DNA of 64,000 nucleotides, taken from positions 558,001 through 622,000 of the forward strand of contig CAVXXI010000001.1 of the NCBI GenBank assembly GCA_963765725.1, given 5' to 3'. The number at the start of each line of letters is the position of its first letter. Position 1 is the stretch's first letter. Source of the DNA: DASQEH01 sp963765725. GTDB lineage: Bacteria > Actinomycetota > Actinomycetes > Propionibacteriales > Nocardioidaceae. The position numbers were made by a program, and so were the translations under genes. Positions 17,942-26,789 of this stretch are shown one piece after another. The notes below the pieces were generated by a model. The model ran no database searches. It had not been told where the DNA came from and saw only the letters and a program-made list of their open reading frames with translations.

Positions 17942-20452
17942 ATGGCGACCCGTACGTCCTCCTCGTCACGGTCGCGCAGCGCCAGCGGCAGCTCTCGATC
18001 CGGCTCGCGGGGCAGCTCCGCGAAGCGGTCCTCGAGCGCGCGGAGACGTCCGTCGGGCAGTTCGCGAGCCCGCAGTGCCAGCGCTCGGCGCACCGGGCCG
18101 GGTCCGGTCGTCCGCTTCATCGGCGGGATCGGACGGGCACTCCGCGCGATCTGGCTGGCCGTGGCGCACCTGCTCGGCGCGGTGGTGCGGCGGGTAGGGA
18201 CGGTTGCCCGCGACCTCGACCCGGAGCATCGCCGCGACGGGCTCGGCCTGGCGTTCCTCGGCCTCGCCATCGTGATCGCCGCCGCGGTCTGGTGGCAGCT
18301 CCCGGGCGGTGTCGGTGACGGCATCCGTACGGTGGTCGAGGGGTCGGTCGGGATCGCGGCGTACGCCGTACCGATCCTGCTCGTCGGGGCTGCCTGGCGG
18401 ACGATGCGCAAGCCGGAGCTCAATGGCCCGGCCGGTCGTCCGGTCGTCGGCTGGACCGCGATCGGTCTCGGAGTGCTCGGCCTCATCCACATCTCCCACG
18501 GCCTCCCGCGGCCTGGCGGCGGGCAGGACGCGATGCGGGCGGCCGGGGGAGCGGTCGGCTACGTCGGCTCGGCGATGATCGCCGACCTGTTCCACAGCAC
18601 CGTTGTCGCCATCCCGCTCCTGGTGCTGCTGTCGCTCTTCGGCCTCCTCGTGGTGACCGCGACCCCGGTGTACAAGGTCCCGAGCCGGCTTGCTGCGCTG
18701 CGTGACAAACTGCTGGGCCGTACGGCGTCGCAGGCCGGTGAGGCCACCGGTACCCTCGACTCGCCGCCACCGTTGGAGCCCCTCAACCGCGGGAGGCGCA
18801 GGCGCCGGGTCGGTGCCGCAACGGACCTCGGACCGCCCGACGAGGCCACCGACGCCGACGTGCTCGAGGGCCGGGAGTTCGCGTCGCGGCACACCGGGAC
18901 GGAGTCGACCGTCGAGGACGGCCCGGGCGAGGCGCCGCCGCACACCCCACTGCCCCAGCGCGTGGAGCAGCTGAGCCTGTCCGGGGACATTTCGTACAGC
19001 CTGCCCGGCAACGAGGTGCTCAAGCCGGGCAGTGCCCACAAGGCTCGTTCGACGGCGTCCGACGCGATCGTCGACCGGCTGACCGAGGTGCTCGACCAGT
19101 TCGGGATCGACGCCCAGATCACGGGCTACACGCGCGGGCCGACCGTCACCCGGTACGAGGTCGAGCTCGGGCCCGCGGTGAAGGTCGAGAAGGTGACCGC
19201 GCTGAGCCGCAACATCTCGTACGCCGTCGCCAGCGCCGACGTCCGCATCCTGTCCCCGATACCGGGGAAGTCGGCGATCGGGGTGGAGATCCCCAACATC
19301 GACGCCGAGATCGTGTCCCTGGGTGACGTGCTGCGCTCGGGGTCCGCCCGCAACTCACACCACCCGATGGTGGTCGCGCTGGGGAAGGACGTGGAGGGGG
19401 GTTTCGTCGTCGCCAACCTCGCCCGGATGCCGCATTTGCTCGTCGCCGGTGCCACCGGCTCGGGCAAGTCGAGCTTCATCAACTCGATGGTGTGCTCACT
19501 GCTCATGCGGTCGACCCCCGACGACGTGCGGATGATCATGGTCGATCCGAAGCGCGTCGAGCTCACGGCCTACGAGGGGATCCCGCACCTCATCACCCCG
19601 ATCATCACGAGCCCCAAGAAGGCCGCCGAGGCACTGCAGTGGGTGGTCCGCGAGATGGACCAGCGCTACGACGACCTGGCGCACTTCGGCTTCCGCCACA
19701 TCGACGACTTCAACCGGGCGGTGCGCGCGGGAGCGGTCACGCCGCCGCCGGGCAGCGAGCGCGTACTCACGGCGTACCCGTACCTCGTCATCGTCGTCGA
19801 CGAGCTCGCAGATCTCATGATGGTCGCACCCCGCGACGTCGAGGACTCCGTCGTCCGCATCACCCAGCTCGCGCGGGCCGCCGGCATCCATCTGGTGCTC
19901 GCGACGCAGCGGCCGTCGGTCGACGTCGTCACCGGGCTGATCAAGGCGAACGTCCCGAGCCGGCTCGCGTTCGCCACGTCGTCCCTGGCCGACAGCCGGG
20001 TCATCCTCGACCAGCCGGGTGCGGAGAAGCTCGTCGGCAAGGGCGACGCCCTCTTCCTGCCCATGGGCGCGAGCAAGCCGGCCCGTGTACAGGGCGCGTG
20101 GGTGACCGAGGAGGAGATCAGAAAGGTCGTCGCCCACTGCAAGAAGCAGCTCCAGCCGACGTACCGCGACGACGTCACGGTCCCGCAGCAGGCCAAGCGG
20201 GAGATCGACGAGGACATCGGCGGTGACCTCGACCTGGTTTGCCAGGCGGTAGAGCTGGTGGTTTCCACCCAGTTCGGCTCGACGTCGATGCTCCAGCGCA
20301 AGCTCAGGGTCGGCTTCGCCAAGGCCGGCCGCCTCATGGACATCCTCGAGAGCCGGGGGATCGTCGGCCCATCCGAGGGCTCGAAGGCCCGCGATGTGCT
20401 CATCAAGCCCGACGACCTCGATGACGTGATCGCAACACTGCAAGGGGAATGA
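17942..20452 (+). CDS. ftsK: DNA translocase FtsK/SpoIIIE
   Basis: 836 aa. Basic, Ser/Arg-rich N-terminus (residues 1-60), four membrane segments (about 95-245), a proline-rich linker, then the RecA-like motor with Walker A GATGSGKSS near residue 505 and a Walker B in VIVVDELADLMM. The C-terminal winged-helix gamma domain (STQFGSTSMLQRKLRVGFAK) recognises KOPS-type polar sequences. It pumps chromosome DNA through the closing division septum. The stop overlaps the start of the next gene. Confidence 0.95.
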   Translation: MATRTSSSSRSRSASGSSRSGSRGSSAKRSSSARRRPSGSSRARSASARRTGPGPVVRFIGGIGRALRAIWLAVAHLLGAVVRRVGTVARDLDPEHRRDGLGLAFLGLAIVIAAAVWWQLPGGVGDGIRTVVEGSVGIAAYAVPILLVGAAWRTMRKPELNGPAGRPVVGWTAIGLGVLGLIHISHGLPRPGGGQDAMRAAGGAVGYVGSAMIADLFHSTVVAIPLLVLLSLFGLLVVTATPVYKVPSRLAALRDKLLGRTASQAGEATGTLDSPPPLEPLNRGRRRRRVGAATDLGPPDEATDADVLEGREFASRHTGTESTVEDGPGEAPPHTPLPQRVEQLSLSGDISYSLPGNEVLKPGSAHKARSTASDAIVDRLTEVLDQFGIDAQITGYTRGPTVTRYEVELGPAVKVEKVTALSRNISYAVASADVRILSPIPGKSAIGVEIPNIDAEIVSLGDVLRSGSARNSHHPMVVALGKDVEGGFVVANLARMPHLLVAGATGSGKSSFINSMVCSLLMRSTPDDVRMIMVDPKRVELTAYEGIPHLITPIITSPKKAAEALQWVVREMDQRYDDLAHFGFRHIDDFNRAVRAGAVTPPPGSERVLTAYPYLVIVVDELADLMMVAPRDVEDSVVRITQLARAAGIHLVLATQRPSVDVVTGLIKANVPSRLAFATSSLADSRVILDQPGAEKLVGKGDALFLPMGASKPARVQGAWVTEEEIRKVVAHCKKQLQPTYRDDVTVPQQAKREIDEDIGGDLDLVCQAVELVVSTQFGSTSMLQRKLRVGFAKAGRLMDILESRGIVGPSEGSKARDVLIKPDDLDDVIATLQGE

Positions 20453-22359
20453 TGGCCGACTCGCCCGATGTACTGGTCCGCAGGCGCACCTCGCTGCTGG
20501 TGGTCCTGCTCGCTGCCTCCACGGGGCTGGCGGCTGGGTATGTCTGGCGGTTCTCTGCTTCGAGCCGTCTGCTCGACCTGGTCGTAGGACTCGTCCTCGC
20601 CGTCATCGCGCTGTGTCACGCGTACGCCTGGGTGGACTCGCGTACGCCGCTGTTCGTGGCCGACAGTACGGGGGTACGCATCCGGCTGGGTCGGGACTGG
20701 ACCGGCATTCCGTGGGACCGGGTCGAGTCGGTCGAGGTCGAGGCCCGCGGTCGGGTAAAGGACGGCCGGGTGGCGGTGCTGACCGCGGATTCAGGTGCCC
20801 TGTTGGCGAAGGCCGGCCGTCGGTCACGGTGGGCGGCCGCGCTCAACCGGCGGCTGTACGGAGCAGCACTGGTGGCGCCGTACGGGTTGGCGACGACCGA
20901 GTCCGTACCGGACATCGCGGCCGCCATGGAGCGGCTCGCGCGGGGGCGGGCCGCTGTCGTGGTCCTCGGCTCACGGACCGGGTCCGACTCGGCCGAGGAC
21001 GAGGCGTCGGCGGTTGTACCCATCAGTGCTGACGGCGATGTCGGCGACCACGACTTCGACGCGGGTCTGGACTTCGACACGGTCACCAACGACGACGGCG
21101 GTGAGGCGTCGGCCGATGAGGAGGTCGCCGAGACTGCGCCGGCGCTTGTCGACGTCGAAGGGCGGGCGGCCGCTGCGCCGCCCGACCCCACCCCGGCAGT
21201 ACCCGATCCCCGTCGGGCTCGGGCGCCGCGGCGCAAGGTGTGGGCGGCGCGCTCGTCGAGGTCGGCGGCCGGTCCGTCGCCGGTGGTGTCCATCCCGCGT
21301 ATGGCACGGCGCGAGGAGCGCACCCTCGACGCACGGCCGGCGGCGGCGAGCTTCGGGGCGCTTGCCCTGTCGGAGCCCAGCAACGCCGCGGCTGAGCAAC
21401 TGCCCGAGATCGAGGAGCTCCGCCGCCGTGTCGAAGGCGAGGCGGTCATCCCTGAGCAGGCGACGGGAGACAACGACCTGGTGTCGGGCAACGTCTCGCT
21501 GATCATCGACGCCACCACCGACTTGTCCGCGCGGGCCATGCAGCGCGTCAGGGAGTTCCAGCCCACCCTCCCCGCGCAGAGCACCCCGACCGATGGGGAC
21601 CAGGCGGGCCAGCCGCCCATGGGTACGGTGATCGGCGCAGAGCTGGCCCACGCCCGGGAGACCCTCGGGCTGAGTGTGGACGAGCTCGCCGACCGTACGA
21701 GGATCCGGCCGTCGGTCATCGAGTCGATCGAGCGCGACGACTTCTCCCCGTGTGGTGGGGACTTCTACGCCAAGGGGCATCTGCGGATGCTCTGCCGCGT
21801 GCTGGGCGTCGAGGCGGCCCCTCTCCTCGGTGCCTACGACGCGAGCTTCGCCACCACCCCCATCAAGGCGCGGGACGTGTTCGAGGCCGAGCTGTCGAGC
21901 GGCTCGTCCGGACTCGTCCGTGGTGGCGCCTCGGGCGCGAATTGGGGCGTGCTTGTCGCCGTGGTCGTCGTCCTGCTGGTGACCTGGGGTGCTGCCCGGG
22001 TGTTCTCCGGCCCTGGGGACCAGTCGCAGACGAACGCGGCGGCAACGGGGAGTCGGGGGGCCGTGACGCCGAAGGTTGCGTCACCGCCCGTCGTGCCGCC
22101 GGAGACACACGTCGAGGTGACTGTCTCGGGTGGCCACTCTCGGGTTGTCGTACGCGACGGGTCGATGCACGTGCTTTTCAGCCGCGTGCTGACGGACGGC
22201 ACGGTACGACACTTCCACGGCTCGGGACCGTTGCGGATACATGCCGCCGACGCGGGAGTCGTCTCGCTCAGCGTGTACGGCCGAAGCCTCGGCGTCCTCG
22301 GTCCCGCCGGATCGCCGGCACACCGCATCATCCCGGCGCCTCACGCACACACGCGCTGA
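20449..22359 (+). CDS. membrane protein with PH-like domain fused to a RodZ-like HTH/DUF4115 module
   Basis: 636 aa; ATG overlaps the ftsK stop (ATGA). Order: two membrane helices (residues about 12-30 and 43-65), a bacterial PH-like stretch (DSTGVRIRLGRDWTGIPWDR), a long acidic and Pro/Ala-rich linker (about 180-390), a RodZ-type helix-turn-helix (AHARETLGLSVDELADRTRI to KGHLRMLCRVLGV), a third membrane helix (WGVLVAVVVVLLVTWGA) and a beta-rich periplasmic DUF4115 domain. RodZ links MreB to cell-shape synthesis; here the HTH module may anchor a division or shape complex beside FtsK. Confidence 0.8.
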   Translation: MMADSPDVLVRRRTSLLVVLLAASTGLAAGYVWRFSASSRLLDLVVGLVLAVIALCHAYAWVDSRTPLFVADSTGVRIRLGRDWTGIPWDRVESVEVEARGRVKDGRVAVLTADSGALLAKAGRRSRWAAALNRRLYGAALVAPYGLATTESVPDIAAAMERLARGRAAVVVLGSRTGSDSAEDEASAVVPISADGDVGDHDFDAGLDFDTVTNDDGGEASADEEVAETAPALVDVEGRAAAAPPDPTPAVPDPRRARAPRRKVWAARSSRSAAGPSPVVSIPRMARREERTLDARPAAASFGALALSEPSNAAAEQLPEIEELRRRVEGEAVIPEQATGDNDLVSGNVSLIIDATTDLSARAMQRVREFQPTLPAQSTPTDGDQAGQPPMGTVIGAELAHARETLGLSVDELADRTRIRPSVIESIERDDFSPCGGDFYAKGHLRMLCRVLGVEAAPLLGAYDASFATTPIKARDVFEAELSSGSSGLVRGGASGANWGVLVAVVVVLLVTWGAARVFSGPGDQSQTNAAATGSRGAVTPKVASPPVVPPETHVEVTVSGGHSRVVVRDGSMHVLFSRVLTDGTVRHFHGSGPLRIHAADAGVVSLSVYGRSLGVLGPAGSPAHRIIPAPHAHTR

Positions 22360-22427
22360 CCCCTGCCGCCCGCGCACGTAGTCAGCCATCGGACCCTCGT
22401 CGCTGAGGTACGGCTACCTCCCGATAT

Positions 22428-22583
22428 CGAGTGGGTAGAAATGCATGCTCGAGTGGGTAGCTCTGTCCCCCTTCGACTGGGCGCAAATGTCGCTTCGAGC
22501 GGGCGCATATGTCGCGTCGACTGGGCGCGTATGCACCTTCGAGTGGGCGCGTATGCATCGTCGAGTGGGCGGATATGTGTCTC
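22428..22583 (+). repeat. 22-bp tandem repeat array, locus 3a (plus orientation)
   Basis: Seven units with cores at 22428, 22450, 22474, 22496, 22518, 22540 and 22562; one interval is 24 bases, all others 22. The copies are the most diverged in the window (CGAGTGGG or CGACTGGG replaces CGAGCGGG), so this half looks old. It starts 69 bases after the RodZ-like gene and faces locus 3b across a 36-base gap. Confidence 0.88.
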
Positions 22584-22619
22584 GCGTGCATGGTGTGGTC
22601 CGTTCGCTGCGCCGGCTGA

Positions 22620-22731
22620 CGCCAACATCTGCGCCTGTTCGAGCGAGCATTTGCGCCCGCTCGACCAGACATTTGCGCCCGCTCGACCAGACGTTTGCGC
22701 CCGCTCGACCAGACATTTGCGCCCGCTCGAC
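22620..22731 (-). repeat. 22-bp tandem repeat array, locus 3b (minus orientation)
   Basis: Five units on the opposite strand to locus 3a, core ends at 22641, 22663, 22685, 22707 and 22729, exactly 22 bases apart. The last four are nearly identical (CATTTGCGCCCGCTCGACCA on the plus strand, one with CGTTT). Together 3a and 3b fill most of the 450-base gap between the RodZ-like gene and the SDR gene; no gene is supported there. A transcript across both could fold back on itself. Confidence 0.9.
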
Positions 22732-22809
22732 GGGGAATGTGGGGGGCGATCGTGGGTACGTCGCAGGGGCTGCCCCGACGGGGGCCACGACTCGGGAGAG
22801 GACACTGCC

Positions 22810-23628
22810 TTGAGCACGACATCGGACACCATCGACACGGCCGTTCGGCCACTGGCTGTCGTCACCGGAGCCTCGAGCGGGATCGGGCGGGAGCTCGCTC
22901 GGCAGTTCGCAGACAACGGCTTCGATCTGGTCTTGGCGGCAGAGGACGAGGAGCTGGCGCAGGTTGCCGTCGACCTCGAGCGGGCCGGGGCCGAGGTACG
23001 GGCCGAGCAGGTCGACCTCGCCACCCGTGAGGGCGTCGAACGTCTCGCTGCTGCGATCGCCGCGACCGACCGCCCGGTGGCTGCCGCGGCGCTCAACGCA
23101 GGCGTCGGTGTGTCGGGGCGCTTCGACGAGATCGATCTGGCCGACGACCTCCGGCTGATGGAGCTCAACGTCGTGTCGACGGTTCACCTGGCCAAGCGGC
23201 TGGTTCCGGCCATGGTGCAGCGCGGCGAGGGACGGCTCCTCTTCACCGCGTCGGTGGCGGCGACCATGCCCGGCCCGTACTACGCGACGTACGCCGCGTC
23301 CAAGTCGTTTGTGCACTCGTTCGCCGAGGCCATCCGCCATGAGCTGAAGGACACCGGTGTCACCGTCACCTCGCTCATGCCAGGCCCGACCGACACGGAG
23401 TTCTTCGACCGGGCCGGTATGCAGGACACCAAGGTCGACAGCGGCAAGAAGGACGACCCGGCTGATGTCGCCCGGGACGGCTTCGAAGCCCTGATGGCGG
23501 GCAAGGACCACGTGGTCGCAGGGTCGGCGATGAACCGCGCGCAGACCGCCGCCAGCACGATCCTCCCGGACCCGATCAAAGCGCGGGTACACGCTTCGAT
23601 GACCGAGCCGGGGTCGGGAGACTCGTAA
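22810..23628 (+). CDS. short-chain dehydrogenase/reductase
   Basis: 272 aa from TTG 22810, with GGAGAGG nine bases upstream; frames reading further up run through the repeat array and are spurious. NAD(P)-binding TGASSGIG near residue 20, NAGVG near 93, and the catalytic set Ser (FTASVAAT) and YAASK (Tyr-x-x-x-Lys). The C-terminus (DPADVARDGFEALMAGKDHV) is typical of classical SDRs acting on small alcohols or ketones. The substrate is unknown. Confidence 0.85.
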   Translation: MSTTSDTIDTAVRPLAVVTGASSGIGRELARQFADNGFDLVLAAEDEELAQVAVDLERAGAEVRAEQVDLATREGVERLAAAIAATDRPVAAAALNAGVGVSGRFDEIDLADDLRLMELNVVSTVHLAKRLVPAMVQRGEGRLLFTASVAATMPGPYYATYAASKSFVHSFAEAIRHELKDTGVTVTSLMPGPTDTEFFDRAGMQDTKVDSGKKDDPADVARDGFEALMAGKDHVVAGSAMNRAQTAASTILPDPIKARVHASMTEPGSGDS

Positions 23629-23707
23629 CGCGCAGGACTGATGCGCTTCGAGGTCGGTAGGGAACCCAGTGCGGGCCGTCGGCCAGACGGCATACTGGTG
23701 GGACCTT

Positions 23708-25234
23708 ATGACGACCCTGAAGCGTGCACTCGCCACGACTGCCCCAGCGAGCATCGCTGCTTCCGTAGGACCTGCCGACAGCAGAACACCTGGGTCGGAC
23801 ACCCAGCCGACCGTCGCACTGGTGACGCTGGGATGTGCTCGCAACGACGTCGACTCCGAGGAGCTGGCCGCCCGGTTGGACGAGGGCGGCTTCGCGCTCG
23901 TCGAGGCTGCCGAGTCGGCTGACCTTGTCGTCGTGAACACGTGCGGTTTCGTCGAGGCTGCCAAGAAGGACTCGGTCGACGCCCTCCTGGAGGCCGCAGA
24001 CCTGAAGACCGGCGGCCGGACGCGCGCCGTCGTGGCCGTCGGGTGCCTCGCGGAGCGGTATGGGCGCGAGCTGGCCGAGTCTCTCCCGGAGGCCGATGCC
24101 ATCCTCGGCTTCGACGACTATCCGGACATCTCGGCGAGGCTGAGGAGCATCCTCGCCGGGGAACGGCATGAGGCGCATGTGCCTGTCGACCGCCGTGTCC
24201 TACTGCCGATCAGCCCGGTTGAGCGCGCCGCCGCCGCCGTGTCGGTACCGGGGCACGGCCAGTCGGCACCCGACCTCCCGGCCGAGCTCGCGCCGGCCAG
24301 TGGACCGCGGGCGGTACGCCGGCGGCTCGGCTCGGGTCCGCTCGCGCCGCTCAAGATCGCCTCCGGATGCGACCGGCGTTGCGCCTTCTGCGCCATCCCG
24401 AGCTTTCGCGGGTCGTTCGTGTCGCGGCCGCCGACAGACATCCTCGACGAGGCGCGTTGGCTCGCCGGCCACGCGGTCCGCGAGCTGCTGCTGGTGAGCG
24501 AGAACTCGACGTCGTACGGCAAGGACCTCGGCGACCTGCGGCTGCTGGAGTCGCTGCTGCCGGCCCTGTCGGAGGTCGAGGGCATCTCGCGGGTACGGGT
24601 GTCGTACCTGCAGCCGGCGGAGACCCGCCCGACCCTGGTCGAGGCGATCGCCTCGACCGTCGGTGTGGCGCGCTACTTCGACCTCTCGTTCCAGCACGCA
24701 TCGGCGGGCGTACTGCGCCGGATGCGCCGGTTCGGCGATGGCGAGCGCTTCTTGGGGCTCCTCGAGCAGATCCGCTCCGCGAGCCCGTATGCCGGGGCCA
24801 GGAGCAACTTCATCGTCGGCTTTCCGGGAGAGACCGACGCCGACGTCGAGCAGCTCTGCGCCTTCCTGGAGGCGGCCCGGCTGGACGCCGTCGGGATCTT
24901 CGGGTACTCCGACGAGGACGGCACGGAGGGGACCTCGCTGCCGGGACACCTCGATGACGACGAGATAGCGGCTCGGGTACGGCACGTCTCCCGCCTCGCC
25001 GAGGAGCTCACCGCACAGCGGGCCGAGGACCGGATCGGCGAGCGGGTCGACGTCCTGCTCGAGCGGCTCGAGGACTCGGCCGCGGAGGGGAGGGCCGACT
25101 GCCAGGGCCCCGACGTGGACGGCTCGACCACGCTCACGGCGCTCCCGACGGGTGCCGCGGTCGGCGACATCGTCACCGCACGTGTGGTTGCCAGCTCGGG
25201 TGTCGACCTGATCGCCACCCCCGTCGGGTCATAG
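23708..25234 (+). CDS. rimO: ribosomal protein S12 methylthiotransferase
   Basis: Radical-SAM enzyme that adds a methylthio group to an aspartate of ribosomal protein S12. 508 aa from ATG 23708. N-terminal UPF0004 domain with LGCARND, NTCGFVEAA and GCLAERY cysteines; radical-SAM motif CDRRCAFCAIP (CxxxCxxC); C-terminal TRAM domain. The NTCGF and CAFCAIP spellings separate RimO from MiaB, whose gene is at 39.5 kb. Start could also be the in-frame codon at 23669. Confidence 0.95.
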   Translation: MTTLKRALATTAPASIAASVGPADSRTPGSDTQPTVALVTLGCARNDVDSEELAARLDEGGFALVEAAESADLVVVNTCGFVEAAKKDSVDALLEAADLKTGGRTRAVVAVGCLAERYGRELAESLPEADAILGFDDYPDISARLRSILAGERHEAHVPVDRRVLLPISPVERAAAAVSVPGHGQSAPDLPAELAPASGPRAVRRRLGSGPLAPLKIASGCDRRCAFCAIPSFRGSFVSRPPTDILDEARWLAGHAVRELLLVSENSTSYGKDLGDLRLLESLLPALSEVEGISRVRVSYLQPAETRPTLVEAIASTVGVARYFDLSFQHASAGVLRRMRRFGDGERFLGLLEQIRSASPYAGARSNFIVGFPGETDADVEQLCAFLEAARLDAVGIFGYSDEDGTEGTSLPGHLDDDEIAARVRHVSRLAEELTAQRAEDRIGERVDVLLERLEDSAAEGRADCQGPDVDGSTTLTALPTGAAVGDIVTARVVASSGVDLIATPVGS

Positions 25235-25244
25235 GTTGTCGCAC

Positions 25245-25865
25245 ATGCCGACGCCCCTCACCAAGCCGAACAACTGGAACCTGCCGAACGGCTTGACGAC
25301 GCTGCGCATCGTGCTCGTTCCGCTGTTCGGCTGGGTGCTCCTCATGGACGGCGGCCAGAGCTCCGGCCTGCGGATCTGGGCGTTCGTCGTGTTCCTGGTG
25401 GCGATCCTGACCGACCGGATCGACGGCGACATCGCGCGCCGGCGCAACCTGGTCACCGACTTCGGCAAGCTGATGGACCCTATCGCGGACAAGGCTCTGA
25501 CGGGCATGGCGTTCGTGGGGCTGTCGATCATCGGCGAGCTGTGGTGGTGGGTCACGATCGTCGTGCTCGGCCGAGAGTGGGGTATCACCCTGCTGCGGTT
25601 CTGGGTCATCCGTTACGGCGTGATGCCGGCCAGCCGCGGCGGCAAGCTCAAGACCACGCTTCAGGCGGTCGCCCTCTGCGGGCTGATCCTGCCGTTGCGC
25701 GAACTCCACGGCGGATGGCACCCGATCGGGCAGGGGCTGTGGTGGGTCGCCGTCGTGCTGATGGTCGCCGCGGTCGTCACCACGCTCGTGACTGGGGTCG
25801 AGTACGTGCGCGATGCGGTCAGGCTGCGCCGCGACGGACAAGCCGCCGCCTCGGCGTCCTCGTGA
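25245..25865 (+). CDS. pgsA: CDP-diacylglycerol-glycerol-3-phosphate 3-phosphatidyltransferase
   Basis: Membrane enzyme of phosphatidylglycerol synthesis, 206 aa. The CDP-alcohol phosphotransferase motif is complete: DRIDGDIARR, then GKLMDPIAD (consensus DxxDGxxAR...GxxxDxxxD). Several membrane helices. ATG 25245 is preferred over TTG 25236 because a TAGGTT box sits seven bases upstream. Overlaps cinA by four bases (GTGA); pgsA-cinA-clgR is a conserved actinobacterial run. Confidence 0.93.
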   Translation: MPTPLTKPNNWNLPNGLTTLRIVLVPLFGWVLLMDGGQSSGLRIWAFVVFLVAILTDRIDGDIARRRNLVTDFGKLMDPIADKALTGMAFVGLSIIGELWWWVTIVVLGREWGITLLRFWVIRYGVMPASRGGKLKTTLQAVALCGLILPLRELHGGWHPIGQGLWWVAVVLMVAAVVTTLVTGVEYVRDAVRLRRDGQAAASASS

Positions 25866-26377
25866 CCTCGTCGGCCCAGCACTGCCTCGCCGAGCTGCAG
25901 ACCCGAGGTCAGACGCTCGCGACGGCCGAATCGCTGACCTGTGGGCTGATCGCGGCCACGTTGGCCGGCGTGCCGGGTGCGTCGGCGGTGCTTCGGGGAG
26001 GACTTGCGGCGTACGCGACGGACGTCAAGACGAGCGTGCTCGGGGTGGATGCCGCCCTCGTCGACCGGTACGGCGTCATCTCACGTCAGTGCGCCGAGGC
26101 CATGGCGGCCCGCGCGGCGACCATGTTCGGGAGCGACTGGGCCGTCGCGTCAACCGGTGTGGCCGGCCCGGACTCACAGGAGGGTCACGAGGTCGGCACG
26201 GTGTTCGTCTCAGTCGCCGGACCGGGCGTCGCTCGCAGCGCCGCACTCGCGCTCAGCGGCGAGCGCAACTCCATCCGCGCCGCAACGGTCGACGCGGCTC
26301 TTGCGCTGCTCGAGGCGGCTCTGGACGCGGCACCGGGGCGACGGGGGAAGGATCGCGACGGGGGTGGCGTTGACTGA
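25862..26377 (+). CDS. cinA: CinA C-terminal domain protein (nicotinamide-nucleotide amidase type)
   Basis: 171 aa from GTG 25862. Contains only the CinA C-terminal domain: TLATAESLTCGLIAATL with its conserved Ser, AYATDVKTSVLGV and ASTGVAGPDSQEGHEVGTVF. In other bacteria this domain deamidates nicotinamide mononucleotide in NAD salvage (PncC). The N-terminal MoeA-like domain of full CinA is absent, as usual in actinobacteria. Confidence 0.9.
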   Translation: MTSSAQHCLAELQTRGQTLATAESLTCGLIAATLAGVPGASAVLRGGLAAYATDVKTSVLGVDAALVDRYGVISRQCAEAMAARAATMFGSDWAVASTGVAGPDSQEGHEVGTVFVSVAGPGVARSAALALSGERNSIRAATVDAALALLEAALDAAPGRRGKDRDGGGVD

Positions 26378-26471
26378 AGCAGGTGTGCCACAGCAGCAGA
26401 CGGGTAACCTTAGAGAACCATCACTTTGGAGCACCACCACGGCACCAGACCCGCAGAACGAAGGGAGACTC

Positions 26472-26789
26472 ATGATCCTGTTCCGGCGGCTGCTAGGAGA
26501 CGTGCTCCGTGAGCACCGACGGTCACAGGGACGTACCCTTCGCGATGTCTCCGCGGGGGCCCGAGTAAGCCTCGGGTACGTCTCCGAGATCGAGCGCGGT
26601 CAGAAGGAAGCCTCCTCCGAATGCCTGGCGGCGATCTGCGCGGCGCTGAACGTCCCGCTGTCGGTGGTCATGGCCGAGGTCAGCGACGAGCTGGCCCGCG
26701 AAGAGGCCTCGATGGCCGCCCTCACGTCGCTGCGCCTCCCGAGTCGACGTCACCACGCACAGGCCGACGTCACGAACGTCGCTGCCTGA
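26472..26789 (+). CDS. clgR: XRE-family regulator ClgR
   Basis: 105 aa activator of clp protease and lon genes in actinobacteria. Helix-turn-helix in TLRDVSAGARVSLGYVSEIE. ATG 26472 is preceded by AAGGGAG. The protein ends in Val-Ala-Ala, similar to the terminal alanines that mark Streptomyces ClgR for ClpP degradation, so the same feedback is plausible. Its last 20 bases overlap the convergent glycosylase gene. Confidence 0.9.
   Translation: MILFRRLLGDVLREHRRSQGRTLRDVSAGARVSLGYVSEIERGQKEASSECLAAICAALNVPLSVVMAEVSDELAREEASMAALTSLRLPSRRHHAQADVTNVAA

Noticed and set aside
22428..22731. CRISPR array
   Set aside because: Units are contiguous with no unique spacers and no cas genes are present; unit length and degeneracy also do not fit.
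22441..22809. Long N-terminal extension of the SDR and other frames through the repeats
   Set aside because: They translate the 22-bp repeats in rotating frames; the SDR has a good ribosome site and TTG start at 22810.
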